DNA from: Flavobacterium channae
Lineage (GTDB): Bacteria; Bacteroidota; Bacteroidia; Flavobacteriales; Flavobacteriaceae
Direction: 5' to 3'
NCBI RefSeq assembly: GCF_021172165.1
Contig: NZ_CP089096.1
Location: forward strand, 2,232,001-2,296,000
Length of the DNA: 64,000 nucleotides
Part shown: piece after piece, positions 56,622 through 64,000 of the stretch
How the letters are laid out: each line of letters starts with the position of its first letter
How positions within the stretch are numbered: position 1 is the stretch's first letter
Notes under the pieces: model-generated
Seen by the model: only the letters and a program-made list of their open reading frames with translations
What the model was told of the DNA's origin: nothing
The model's database searches: none
Position numbers and translations under genes: made by a program

Positions 56622-57254
56622 ATGATTAAAATATGTATCGCAGATAGCTTACCCGTTGTATCCCAAGGATTGCAATCGTATTTTCAAGGTAACAGTAGAA
56701 TGGAAGTTGTAGCAGTTGCTAAAAACTTAGAATCATTGTTGAATATTTTAAACAATAAACGTTGCGATGTTCTTCTTCTTGACGTAGAATTAGATGGCTT
56801 GTCGAGTATACGCGATATTAAAAGCTTACTAAAAGATTTTCCTGATTCGAAAATTATGCTTTTCACAAACGTTTCTGAACAAATGTATGCACCAACCGCA
56901 ATAAAAGCAGGAGTTTCGGCTTACATTCCAAAAAGAAGCGAACTTAAAGAAGTTGAATCTGCAATTTCTAAAGTAGTTACTGAAGGTAAAGTTGTCTTTA
57001 GCGACGATGTTAAGAAAAGTATTGAAATCCTAAGCAAAGGAAAAAAATCAGAACGCTTATTTAAAAAATTATCTACACGTGAAATTGAAGTATTACGCTA
57101 TTTGAATGACGGAAAGAAAAACAAAGAAGTTGCTCAAATTTTAGGTTTGGATGAAAAAACAATCAGTACTTATAAATTACGATTATTAGCCAAACTAAAC
57201 GTTACCAATCTTGTAGATTTACTTAAAAAAGCAAAAGATTTAGACATAATTTAA
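56622..57254 (+). CDS. Orphan LuxR-family response regulator
   Basis: 210 residues. Receiver domain 1-120 with phospho-acceptor Asp54 in VLLLDVELDGL and switch lysine in IPKRSEL, but the usual acidic pair is only half present (IADSLP instead of ADDHP). The C-terminal LuxR HTH is LSTREIEVLRYLNDGKKNKE then LDEKTISTYKLRLLAKL. No kinase is adjacent. It converges with dnaG and the two stop codons overlap, without a terminator between. The target and signal are unknown. Confidence 0.9.
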   Translation: MIKICIADSLPVVSQGLQSYFQGNSRMEVVAVAKNLESLLNILNNKRCDVLLLDVELDGLSSIRDIKSLLKDFPDSKIMLFTNVSEQMYAPTAIKAGVSAYIPKRSELKEVESAISKVVTEGKVVFSDDVKKSIEILSKGKKSERLFKKLSTREIEVLRYLNDGKKNKEVAQILGLDEKTISTYKLRLLAKLNVTNLVDLLKKAKDLDII

Positions 57255-59227
57255 TTGTATCTGGATAAAACTCTACCTAAACTCTTCGAAAAAATATGCG
57301 TTAGGCCTAAATAAGCCATAACCATTTCTAGCGTTTCTGAATTATCAGCTTGCTCTTCGTTTGAAATATTTGATTTCAAATCATCAATGATGTTGTTGAC
57401 CAAATACCAACGCAAGGTAATTATGGTCTCGGTTACATATTGACTTATTGTTTCTTCTTTTTGCTTCACATAAATTTGTTGTACTTCCCAATTATGCAAC
57501 ACTTCACGCTCTTCATTCATAAGAATAGTCGTTACTTCTTGCGCTAATTCTTCTGGAAGTTGCATCAAATATTTATCCAATTCAAAAGATTCATTTTCGT
57601 TAAAATAAGCAATCAAATGATTATAAATAGCTTTAAAAATTGGATTTGCTAATTCGACTTCATCTTCTTGTAAACTCAAATAAATACGTTGAAAAACTTT
57701 ATAATTATTTTGCTCTTTAACCTCAACCATTCCCCCTTCTTCATTTTGAGCTAAAATTGTATCTTCAAAACTTACTTCTTTATCACCATACAACAATAAA
57801 ATTTGAATTATTTTATGTTCTAATTCGTATTGAATATCAATTTTGGAAGTAGGTTGAGAAATTTCATTCTTAACTACTTCAAAGGCTTTTTGCTCTTCTT
57901 TATATTGTTTATTAGCTTCTGATAAATCTTTCTTAACTAATTGCGCTAAAGTATTAAAAAGTACATCTTCGGAAATATCCATAATGCGTGAACATTCTTT
58001 GATGTAAACTTCTCGTTTAATGCGATCTGGAATTTTAGAAATACTAACTACCATATCACGAATTAAGTCAGCTTTCTTAATAGGATCGTTTTTTGCTTCT
58101 TGCATCAACAATGAAGCCTTAAACTGAATGAAGTCTTTTGCATTTTCTTCGAAATATAATTGCAAATCTTCATACGAAGTTTTTCGAGCAAAACTATCTG
58201 GATCATCGCCATCAGGAAACGTACATACTTTTACATTCATTCCAGCTTCCAAAATCAAATCGATTCCACGAATAGAAGCACGAAGTCCAGCAGCATCGCC
58301 ATCAAAAAGTACTGTAATATTTGGCGTTAAGCGATTAATCAAACGAATTTGATCTGGAGTTAAAGCAGTTCCTGAAGACGCTACTACATTTTCAATCCCG
58401 GCCTGATGCATTTGAATAACATCTGTATAACCTTCAACCAAATAACAATTATTCAATTTAGCAATAGATTGCTTGGCATGAAAAATTCCGTAAAGCACTT
58501 TACTCTTGTGGTAAATTTCGCTTTCCGGAGAATTTAAATATTTAGCTGCCTTTTTATCATTAGTAAGAATACGTCCTCCAAATCCTAAAACACGACCACT
58601 CATGCTTTGAATTGGAAACATTACACGACCTTTAAATCGATCGAATTGTTTGTCGTCTTTAACAATAGAAAGTCCGGTTTTTTCTAAGAATTCCAACTTA
58701 TATCCTTTCCCAAGCGCTTCTTTTGTAAAAGCATCCCAAGTTTCTGGAGAATATCCTAAACCAAACTTCTTAATTGTATCGGTTGTAAAACCACGTTCTT
58801 TAAAATAAGACAAACCAATGGCTTTTCCTTCTTCGGTTTCTAATAAAGTATATTGAAAATATTTCTGCGCAAACTCGGAAACCAAATACATACTTTCCTT
58901 TTCATTGGCTTGCGCTACATCTTCATCCGTTTGAACAGTTTCTTCAATTTCAATATTGTACTTTACAGCCAAATATTTAATTGCTTCGGGATAAGTAAAA
59001 TGCTCGTGCTCCATTAAAAAAGTCACAGCATTCCCTCCTTTCCCAGATGAAAAGTCTTTCCAAATTTGCTTAACTGGCGACACCATAAACGAAGGCGACT
59101 TTTCGTTTACAAACGGAGACAAACCTTTTAAATTACTTCCTGCACGTTTAAGCTGAACAAAATCACCAATAACCTCCTCAACTCGGGCGGTTTCAAATAC
59201 TTTTTCTATGGTGTCTTTAGAAATCAA
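57251..59227 (-). CDS. dnaG: DNA primase DnaG, lacking zinc ligands
   Basis: 658 residues from a TTG start (MISKDTIEKVFE follows the known pattern). The N-terminal domain keeps the primase zinc-finger frame but not its ligands: LSPFVNEKSPSFMV replaces CPFHxEKTPSF, and WKDFSSGKGGN replaces FxCFGCGxGGD. The TOPRIM catalytic core is intact (LVEGYTDVIQMHQAG, VLFDGDAAGLRAS, DGDDPDSFA), and a helicase-binding C-terminal region follows. It makes RNA primers for replication. The 4-bp overlap with the response regulator at the 3' end is convergent. Confidence 0.95.
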   Translation of the reverse strand: MISKDTIEKVFETARVEEVIGDFVQLKRAGSNLKGLSPFVNEKSPSFMVSPVKQIWKDFSSGKGGNAVTFLMEHEHFTYPEAIKYLAVKYNIEIEETVQTDEDVAQANEKESMYLVSEFAQKYFQYTLLETEEGKAIGLSYFKERGFTTDTIKKFGLGYSPETWDAFTKEALGKGYKLEFLEKTGLSIVKDDKQFDRFKGRVMFPIQSMSGRVLGFGGRILTNDKKAAKYLNSPESEIYHKSKVLYGIFHAKQSIAKLNNCYLVEGYTDVIQMHQAGIENVVASSGTALTPDQIRLINRLTPNITVLFDGDAAGLRASIRGIDLILEAGMNVKVCTFPDGDDPDSFARKTSYEDLQLYFEENAKDFIQFKASLLMQEAKNDPIKKADLIRDMVVSISKIPDRIKREVYIKECSRIMDISEDVLFNTLAQLVKKDLSEANKQYKEEQKAFEVVKNEISQPTSKIDIQYELEHKIIQILLLYGDKEVSFEDTILAQNEEGGMVEVKEQNNYKVFQRIYLSLQEDEVELANPIFKAIYNHLIAYFNENESFELDKYLMQLPEELAQEVTTILMNEEREVLHNWEVQQIYVKQKEETISQYVTETIITLRWYLVNNIIDDLKSNISNEEQADNSETLEMVMAYLGLTHIFSKSLGRVLSRYN

Positions 59228-59250
59228 TTGATTTGTATTTTGGAAAGATT

Positions 59251-59279
59251 CAAAGATACAAAGTTGCTCTGTTATTCAA
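59251..59279 (-). promoter_or_regulatory. Bacteroidota promoter for dnaG
   Basis: On the minus strand: TTG (59279-59277), 18-bp spacer, TATCTTTG (59258-59251), 23 bp before the TTG start codon. This supports the TTG as the true start. Confidence 0.72.
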
Positions 59280-59294
59280 TAAAAAAATAAAAAC

Positions 59295-59327
59295 AAAAAA
59301 GCACCCCATAAAATGAAGTGCTTTTTT
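59295..59327 (-). terminator. Terminator after the 534-aa outer-membrane protein gene
   Basis: AAAAAAGCAC / GTGCTTTTTT hairpin with a 13-nt loop; T run on the minus strand. Confidence 0.7.
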
Positions 59328-59356
59328 AAAACAGAGAACTTAACTTAACCCCAAAT

Positions 59357-60961
59357 TTAATTAAAATCAAAGCGTATACCTAAGGAAACGTTGTTTTGAT
59401 CTATATTATTGTTTTTAAACATCGGATTTAAGTCATATTTAACATATAAACTAGTTTGCCCATATCCTAAATAAGCGCTCAACCCGTATGTAAAGTCAGA
59501 AACATTAAAATCGCCTTTTTGTCTTTCTTTTACTTTTACATCGTCAACTTCGTATTTTAAAATTTGTTTTGACTTAATACGAACTCCACCATAACCTCCA
59601 ATTCCTAAACGAATTGATTCATGCGTTCTGAAATATGTTTTTGTTCCATCTTTAGATAGTTTTTTTGGCGTAAAATCGAATTCTAAATGTAATGGCGCAA
59701 CTAAATACACATTACGAAAACGTGATTCATCTAATTTAACTGTTGATTCTACTAAATCTGTTTGATTTCCGTTTTTAACGAAGTAACGATTGTCTGTTGG
59801 GCGCAAATTGTTATACATTAACGACAATCCGTATTTAGCATGTAACAAGTTATTGTTTTTGAAAATTCTTGAATTATACGTAATTCCCCACTCATAAAAA
59901 TGAGAACCCCAAACTCTATAATCTGAATCTTCTAAACTTTCACCTTCAGTTACTACATTATTTAATCCAAAAGCAAAAACAAATTGCGAAGTAGTTCTTT
60001 TTGATTTACGCTCTTTTTTATCTTCATTTCCATTGTAAATCTTCATTGAACCTAAATCAATTTCAGTAGTATCATCACCTATTTCTCCATCAGACCCACC
60101 TATTACAATTCTAGTTCCACCTTTTTTCTTTGGACTTCCACTTACTATTTTTCCATCAACTTTATCTTTTACTAACTGTGCCAATCGTGCTTCTTCAATT
60201 GCAACTTTAGTTTCAATGTTTTGAGCGTGTTTTTCAGCTACTTCCAATTTTAAGTCTTGTGCTTTTTCTCCTGAAATTTCACCATTTTTCACTTGTAAAT
60301 CGATAGCTTCAACTTCTTTCTTTAAAGCATTTTTTTCTTCAGAGGTTATCTTTTCAATACTTTTAGCAATAGCTTTAGCCTTATCTTCAAAAGATATATT
60401 TTTCAAATCTCTTCCTTTTATAGTTCCAGTTTCGGAAACAGCATCATCAACAATTTCAATTTGAATATCTTTAAACCAAATTTGACCTGTTCCGTCTAGC
60501 AAAACTCCATAAGAAAAATCTGTTGCATCTTGAGGCACAAATAAAACAACTTCATATTTAGTCCAATCATTTGTTCCTACAATAGCTCTAGGATGCATAT
60601 TATCAAAAGCAAGAACTTTATCATTATAATAATCAATTCGCATCCAAAGACCTGCCCAAGATTTTACATTTTCACTTTTAACATAACCTATCATTTTGAT
60701 AGTTTTTCCTAAATATAAATCTGGCTTACCTGATTGCATTAAAGTTCCAAATCCATCTATTTTTTTATCAATAGATTTGATAGTAAACACTTCTTGCTCA
60801 TTACTAGACTTGTTTTTTACAGAACCCATTTCGTAACTTTCCGACTTGGTTCCGCGTGCCATCCACTCGGTTGATTTTTCAATAGTTTCTGCTTCCTGAG
60901 CGACAACTTTTGTTAGTAAACTAAACACAATAACGATTGTGTACAAAATAATTTTTTGCAT
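59357..60961 (-). CDS. Modular envelope protein: ligand-binding-like domain, coiled coil, beta-barrel
   Basis: 534 residues. Signal peptide to about 21 (IVFSLLTKVVAQ). Residues ~65-165 hold a beta-rich module (GFGTLMQSGKPDLYLGKTIK, MIGYVKSENVKSWAGLWMRI, GTGQIWFKDIQIEIV) that I recall as an extra domain fused to AraC-type regulators, a possible small-molecule or carbohydrate binder. Residues ~190-270 are helical and charged (coiled coil). From ~325 to the end alternating strands and a terminal Phe-containing segment (NNVSLGIRFDFN) suggest an outer-membrane barrel. It is third in an ECF sigma/anti-sigma operon. Function unknown. Confidence 0.65.
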   Translation of the reverse strand: MQKIILYTIVIVFSLLTKVVAQEAETIEKSTEWMARGTKSESYEMGSVKNKSSNEQEVFTIKSIDKKIDGFGTLMQSGKPDLYLGKTIKMIGYVKSENVKSWAGLWMRIDYYNDKVLAFDNMHPRAIVGTNDWTKYEVVLFVPQDATDFSYGVLLDGTGQIWFKDIQIEIVDDAVSETGTIKGRDLKNISFEDKAKAIAKSIEKITSEEKNALKKEVEAIDLQVKNGEISGEKAQDLKLEVAEKHAQNIETKVAIEEARLAQLVKDKVDGKIVSGSPKKKGGTRIVIGGSDGEIGDDTTEIDLGSMKIYNGNEDKKERKSKRTTSQFVFAFGLNNVVTEGESLEDSDYRVWGSHFYEWGITYNSRIFKNNNLLHAKYGLSLMYNNLRPTDNRYFVKNGNQTDLVESTVKLDESRFRNVYLVAPLHLEFDFTPKKLSKDGTKTYFRTHESIRLGIGGYGGVRIKSKQILKYEVDDVKVKERQKGDFNVSDFTYGLSAYLGYGQTSLYVKYDLNPMFKNNNIDQNNVSLGIRFDFN

Positions 60962-60995
60962 GACTGTTTGATTTTCGATTAATGATGATTTTTAT

Positions 60996-61679
60996 TTATT
61001 CGTAATTTCTATTTGCAAGAGCAGATTTAGCATCTTGAAATTTTCGGTTCAATTTATCTAAAGTAGTTTCTTTGTGCGTTTCGTCTAATTCTTTCTCAAC
61101 ATTTGTTAGCAAAGAATTTGCATCAATTTTCATTTTAGATTTTACAGTTGTTTTTTTATCAGAAGTAATTACCTTTTCTCCAGTTTCTGCTTCAACCAGG
61201 AGATTTTCTGGCGTTACATATTTATATGTATCAGTTGATGGATAATGGTTAATAGCTAATGGGTTTTCTTGAACACCATTCTCTTGTTTAATGATTTTAT
61301 TAACTTTTTCTGACTTTTTATTTCTTACCGTTTTTACATGATTCGTTTCATTCTGAACTAAAACAGGTTGTTCTTTTTCAAATGAAATTACATCTGATTT
61401 AATTGTTTCAGCAGAATCAACTTCCTCATTAACTGTTGTTACAATTGTATTTGTATTATTAGTATTTGGTGTTTCGCTTGAATTGAAAAGGAAAAATCCC
61501 AATCCGAAAAAAAGTAAAGTTGAGGCAGCTATAAACAACCAACCATAACCCTTTTTTGGCTTTTTATCTTCAGAAACCGTCAACATAGCATCTAAACGGT
61601 CCCAAGCCTGAGCAGAAGGCTGAATTTCTCTAGCATTCAGCTTTTCTCTTATTTGATTATCTAATTTATTTGGTTTCAT
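60996..61679 (-). CDS. Putative anti-sigma factor
   Basis: 227 residues. A cytosolic N-terminus with KLNAREIQPSAQAWDRLDAML, one membrane helix (GYGWLFIAASTLLFFGLGFFLF, about 44-65), then a Thr/Asn/Glu-rich periplasmic region. It begins 70 bp after the ECF sigma gene and is followed by the modular envelope protein, the arrangement of sigma/anti-sigma pairs in Bacteroidota. No known zinc-anti-sigma motif is seen. The call is from topology and context. Confidence 0.7.
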   Translation of the reverse strand: MKPNKLDNQIREKLNAREIQPSAQAWDRLDAMLTVSEDKKPKKGYGWLFIAASTLLFFGLGFFLFNSSETPNTNNTNTIVTTVNEEVDSAETIKSDVISFEKEQPVLVQNETNHVKTVRNKKSEKVNKIIKQENGVQENPLAINHYPSTDTYKYVTPENLLVEAETGEKVITSDKKTTVKSKMKIDANSLLTNVEKELDETHKETTLDKLNRKFQDAKSALANRNYE

Positions 61680-61749
61680 AAATTTCGTTATATTTTTTAT
61701 AGTAATTTATGCAATCGCCTTAAATTTATAAGTGTTTGTTTTCAACAAA

Positions 61750-62328
61750 CTATCTTATAGTGGCGATGTCATTTAGTCTATTTTTTAATTCTGTGATTTG
61801 TTGTTGCAATAACTTCCGAGCGTGTGATAATTGCGATTTTGATGTTCCTTCACTTATTTTAAGCATTTCGGCTATTTCCTGATGTTTGTATCCTTCTATC
61901 GCATATAAATTAAACACCATTTTGTAACCATCGGGTAAATTATCAATCATGTTTTGAATATCATCTACCGAAAAATCTTCCATTTCATAAACCGATTCAC
62001 TTTCGCTTATAGTAACATCTTCAATATCATGATGATTGAAATTATTCTTTTTCACCCGAAGAAAATCAATACATTCAAATATCATTATTCTTCTAATCCA
62101 ACCTTCAAAACTTCCTTTGTACTCAAAATTTTTCAGATTAGTAAACACTTTCATAAATCCAGTAATCATTACATCTTCTGCATGGTGTATATCCTTGATA
62201 TACTGACGACAAACACTCAACATTTTAGAAGAAAACTTGGCATATATCTGCTGTTGTGCTTGTCGATTATTTTCGACAGCCAACATTATAAGTTGTTTTT
62301 CCTCTTGATGTAATTGAATTACTTTCAT
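61750..62328 (-). CDS. ECF-type RNA polymerase sigma factor
   Basis: 192 residues. Region 2 includes VCRQYIKDIHHAEDVMITGFMKVF and FEGWIRRIMIFECIDFLR. A short acidic linker follows, then region 4 with LPDGYKMVFNLYAIEGYKHQEIAEMLKISEGTSKSQLSHARKLL (in part). Regions 1 and 3 are absent, so it is a group 4 (ECF) sigma. It likely controls its own operon and is restrained by the membrane protein that follows. The signal is unknown. Confidence 0.93.
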   Translation of the reverse strand: MKVIQLHQEEKQLIMLAVENNRQAQQQIYAKFSSKMLSVCRQYIKDIHHAEDVMITGFMKVFTNLKNFEYKGSFEGWIRRIMIFECIDFLRVKKNNFNHHDIEDVTISESESVYEMEDFSVDDIQNMIDNLPDGYKMVFNLYAIEGYKHQEIAEMLKISEGTSKSQLSHARKLLQQQITELKNRLNDIATIR

Positions 62329-62419
62329 TTAAAATTTAGAATTCAGTACTTAAAATTTTGCTTCTAATTATATAGACGAGAATGATTTTAAAATGGTTGT
62401 ATGAAAAGTTGAAAAAAAA

Positions 62420-63400
62420 TTATTTTTTTCTTTCAATAACGTAATTTACCATTAAAATAAGGGAATCTTTATAGGGAGATGTTGGGAAATCTTGTAGTAA
62501 TAAAAGTGCTTCTTGCTGAAATTGTACCATTTTAGCTTCAGCGTAAGTTAATCCGTTTTTATCTTTTACAAACTGGATTACTTCTTTTACACGCTTTTTG
62601 TCTTTGTTATAGTTTTTTACCGAGTTAATAACCCAGCTTTTTTCTTTTGGAGTACAATTGTTCAACGCATAAATTAAAGGCAATGTCATTTTTTGCTCTT
62701 TAATATCAATACCTGTTGGTTTTCCAATTGCATCATCAGTATAATCAAACAAATCGTCTTTAATTTGGAAAGCCATTCCTATAAGCTCTCCAAATTTTCG
62801 CATCTTTTCAACCAAAACAACATCCTCAGGAACAACTGAACAAGCGCCAAGCGAACAACAAGCCGCAATTAAAGTAGCAGTTTTTTGACGAATTATTTCA
62901 TAATAAATATCTTCTGTTATATCTAATCTTCGGGCTTTTTCAATTTGAAGCAATTCACCTTCACTCATTTCACGAACAGCAACCGAAATAATTTTCAATA
63001 AATCAAAATCATTATTATCGATAGAAAGCAACAATCCTTTTGATAGTAGATAATCGCCAACTAAAACGGCAATCTTATTTTTCCATAACGCATTTAAAGA
63101 GAAGAAACCACGACGTTTGTTACTATCATCTACAACATCATCATGAACCAAAGTTGCTGTATGAATTAATTCAATAACCGAAGCACCTCTAAAAGTTCTT
63201 TCATTAATTGTTCCTCCGGAAACCATTTTAGCAGTTAAGAAAACAAACATTGGTCGCATTTGCTTTCCTTTTCTGTTTACAATATAATGAGTGATTCTGT
63301 TTAATAAAGCTACTTTTGAAGACATAGAATCGCGAAACTTCTCTTCAAAGAGTTCCATTTCATTTGCGATGGGTAACTTTATTTGTTCGGTTATTTTCAT
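62420..63400 (-). CDS. Polyprenyl synthetase (octaprenyl/heptaprenyl diphosphate synthase type)
   Basis: 326 residues. KQMRPMFVFLTAKMV, first aspartate-rich motif HDDVVDD (Asp87, Asp88, Asp91) and second KDDLFDYTDDAIGKPTG are those of trans-isoprenyl diphosphate synthases. Chain length is not told by sequence here, but the long all-trans type for the menaquinone side chain is the best guess in this lineage. It has a clear promoter and is monocistronic, 91 bp from the ECF sigma gene downstream. Confidence 0.93.
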   Translation of the reverse strand: MKITEQIKLPIANEMELFEEKFRDSMSSKVALLNRITHYIVNRKGKQMRPMFVFLTAKMVSGGTINERTFRGASVIELIHTATLVHDDVVDDSNKRRGFFSLNALWKNKIAVLVGDYLLSKGLLLSIDNNDFDLLKIISVAVREMSEGELLQIEKARRLDITEDIYYEIIRQKTATLIAACCSLGACSVVPEDVVLVEKMRKFGELIGMAFQIKDDLFDYTDDAIGKPTGIDIKEQKMTLPLIYALNNCTPKEKSWVINSVKNYNKDKKRVKEVIQFVKDKNGLTYAEAKMVQFQQEALLLLQDFPTSPYKDSLILMVNYVIERKK

Positions 63401-63408
63401 TTAGGATT

Positions 63409-63438
63409 CAAAAGTACGAAAACAATTGATAAAGCCAA
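63409..63438 (-). promoter_or_regulatory. Bacteroidota promoter for the polyprenyl synthase
   Basis: On the minus strand: TTG (63438-63436), 19-bp spacer, TACTTTTG (63416-63409), 8 bp before the ATG region, so the transcript would have a very short leader. Confidence 0.65.
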
Positions 63439-63465
63439 AGATTTAGATTTTGAAAATAATAAATC

Positions 63466-63505
63466 AAAAAAAAGAGACTTCAAAACCAATTGAAATCTCT
63501 TTTAA
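63466..63505 (-). terminator. Terminator after the right-edge gene
   Basis: AAAAGAGA / TCTCTTTT outer stem and TTCAA / TTGAA inner stem with small bulges; a T run follows on the minus strand. Confidence 0.7.
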
Positions 63506-63521
63506 ATTATTCATTACATCT

Positions 63522-64000
63522 TTATTTCATAAAAGTATCAACGAATTGTTGCTCACTATCTCTTAATGGAAAAATATTGTTTTTATCCCAAAACTTCTCG
63601 GTGTAATTTGTGCCAGCTTCGAATATAGTTTTACCCCCAAAACCACTTTCTGGCAACTCAACGTCATTTTTACAATCTAGAACTAACAAATCGAAAGTTG
63701 TACTAATGTTATCATGAACCTTTTTACCCATTTGCATATACAAACTAAAACTATTTTTATAATAAACCAATTCATACTGGTCTTTTACAAATTTGAATTT
63801 ACACCAAACTGCCTGATCATTCAGTTTAAACTTGGCAATTAATATATTTCTAAGTTTTGAATTTTTCTTATGAGATTCAGCCAATTCCACTTTAAACTCA
63901 ACTATTTTATTTGATTTATTATCTACAATTACGTAGCCTTCATACAACAACTCATCACTATTTGGATCAGGAATTATTTTTATGAATTCATATTCAAAAC
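63522..64000 (-). CDS. 3' end of a hypothetical protein, possibly of the carboxypeptidase-regulatory-like type (5' truncated)
   Basis: The frame is open to the right window edge; a TTG at 63950 is not the true start, since in-frame codons for FEYEFIKIIPDPNSDELLYE continue upstream. About 159 residues are visible. The beta-rich sequence and the end GTNYTEKFWDKNNIFPLRDSE resemble the C-terminus of secreted Bacteroidota proteins that begin with a carboxypeptidase-regulatory-like domain. That is a recollection. The function cannot be told. Confidence 0.6.
   Translation of the reverse strand, partial: FEYEFIKIIPDPNSDELLYEGYVIVDNKSNKIVEFKVELAESHKKNSKLRNILIAKFKLNDQAVWCKFKFVKDQYELVYYKNSFSLYMQMGKKVHDNISTTFDLLVLDCKNDVELPESGFGGKTIFEAGTNYTEKFWDKNNIFPLRDSEQQFVDTFMK

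Noticed and set aside
61954..62313. 119-codon plus-strand ORF opposite the ECF sigma gene
   Set aside because: The sigma factor on the other strand has clear region 2 and 4 motifs; the plus-strand product is a Phe/Ile/His-rich composition artefact.

Overview
The window is a contiguous piece of a low-GC Bacteroidota chromosome, almost certainly Flavobacteriaceae and most like Flavobacterium. Three things point there: the gliding/type IX secretion genes gldK-gldL-gldM-gldN plus gldB-gldC, the XrtF exosortase pair, and promoters of the Bacteroidota form TTG-N17..21-TAnnTTTG ahead of several housekeeping genes. Most of it is conserved core genome. No CRISPR array, rRNA, prophage or transposase gene was seen; the one tRNA is tRNA-Arg(TCG).

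Left part (1-6.4 kb): a truncated PQQ-type propeller protein, then a TPR-containing sensor histidine kinase and a NarL/LuxR response regulator. This two-component pair is bracketed by two tiny single-span membrane peptide genes (1126-1254 and 3831-3944). Both peptides end in a related LNxYNxxY tail, and both are preceded at almost the same distance by the inverted repeat ATACG-N8-CGTAT. This looks like an undescribed signalling module and is the best novelty candidate here. An ABC-F ATPase and a DUF983 protein follow.

6.4-16 kb: the leftward gldK-gldL-gldM-gldN operon (T9SS/gliding motor), flanked by a FAD oxidoreductase, an arginase-fold protein that has lost most metal ligands, and topA. 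16-23 kb: rightward miaB, a small GxxExxY gene bounded by imperfect 28-bp inverted repeats (a probable inserted cassette), a sigma-54 activator, lptE, a TPR-tailed protein, secG, then groES-groEL behind an unusual regulatory sequence.

23-36 kb: a leftward metal-linked set (HYC_CC_PP protein, TonB receptor, HMA protein), a beta-CASP hydrolase next to an ATP-cone/nuclease fusion, the XrtF exosortase pair, then rightward GAF/fRMsr-like, rpsO, pnp, rpoD and rpe. Leftward CBS and MtfA-like genes, tRNA-Arg and yqeY follow.

36.9-52.6 kb: a complete leftward division and wall cluster mraZ-rsmH-ftsL-ftsI-murE-mraY-murD-ftsW-murG-murC-ftsQ-ftsA-ftsZ, without murF or ddl. Five ACCAC/GTGGT boxes with 10-bp period lie upstream of mraZ and fit an MraZ operator. 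52.9-64 kb: an alpha/beta hydrolase, engB, leftward gldC-gldB, nadE, an orphan response regulator, dnaG lacking zinc ligands, an ECF sigma/anti-sigma/outer-membrane protein set, a polyprenyl synthase and a truncated gene at the right edge.
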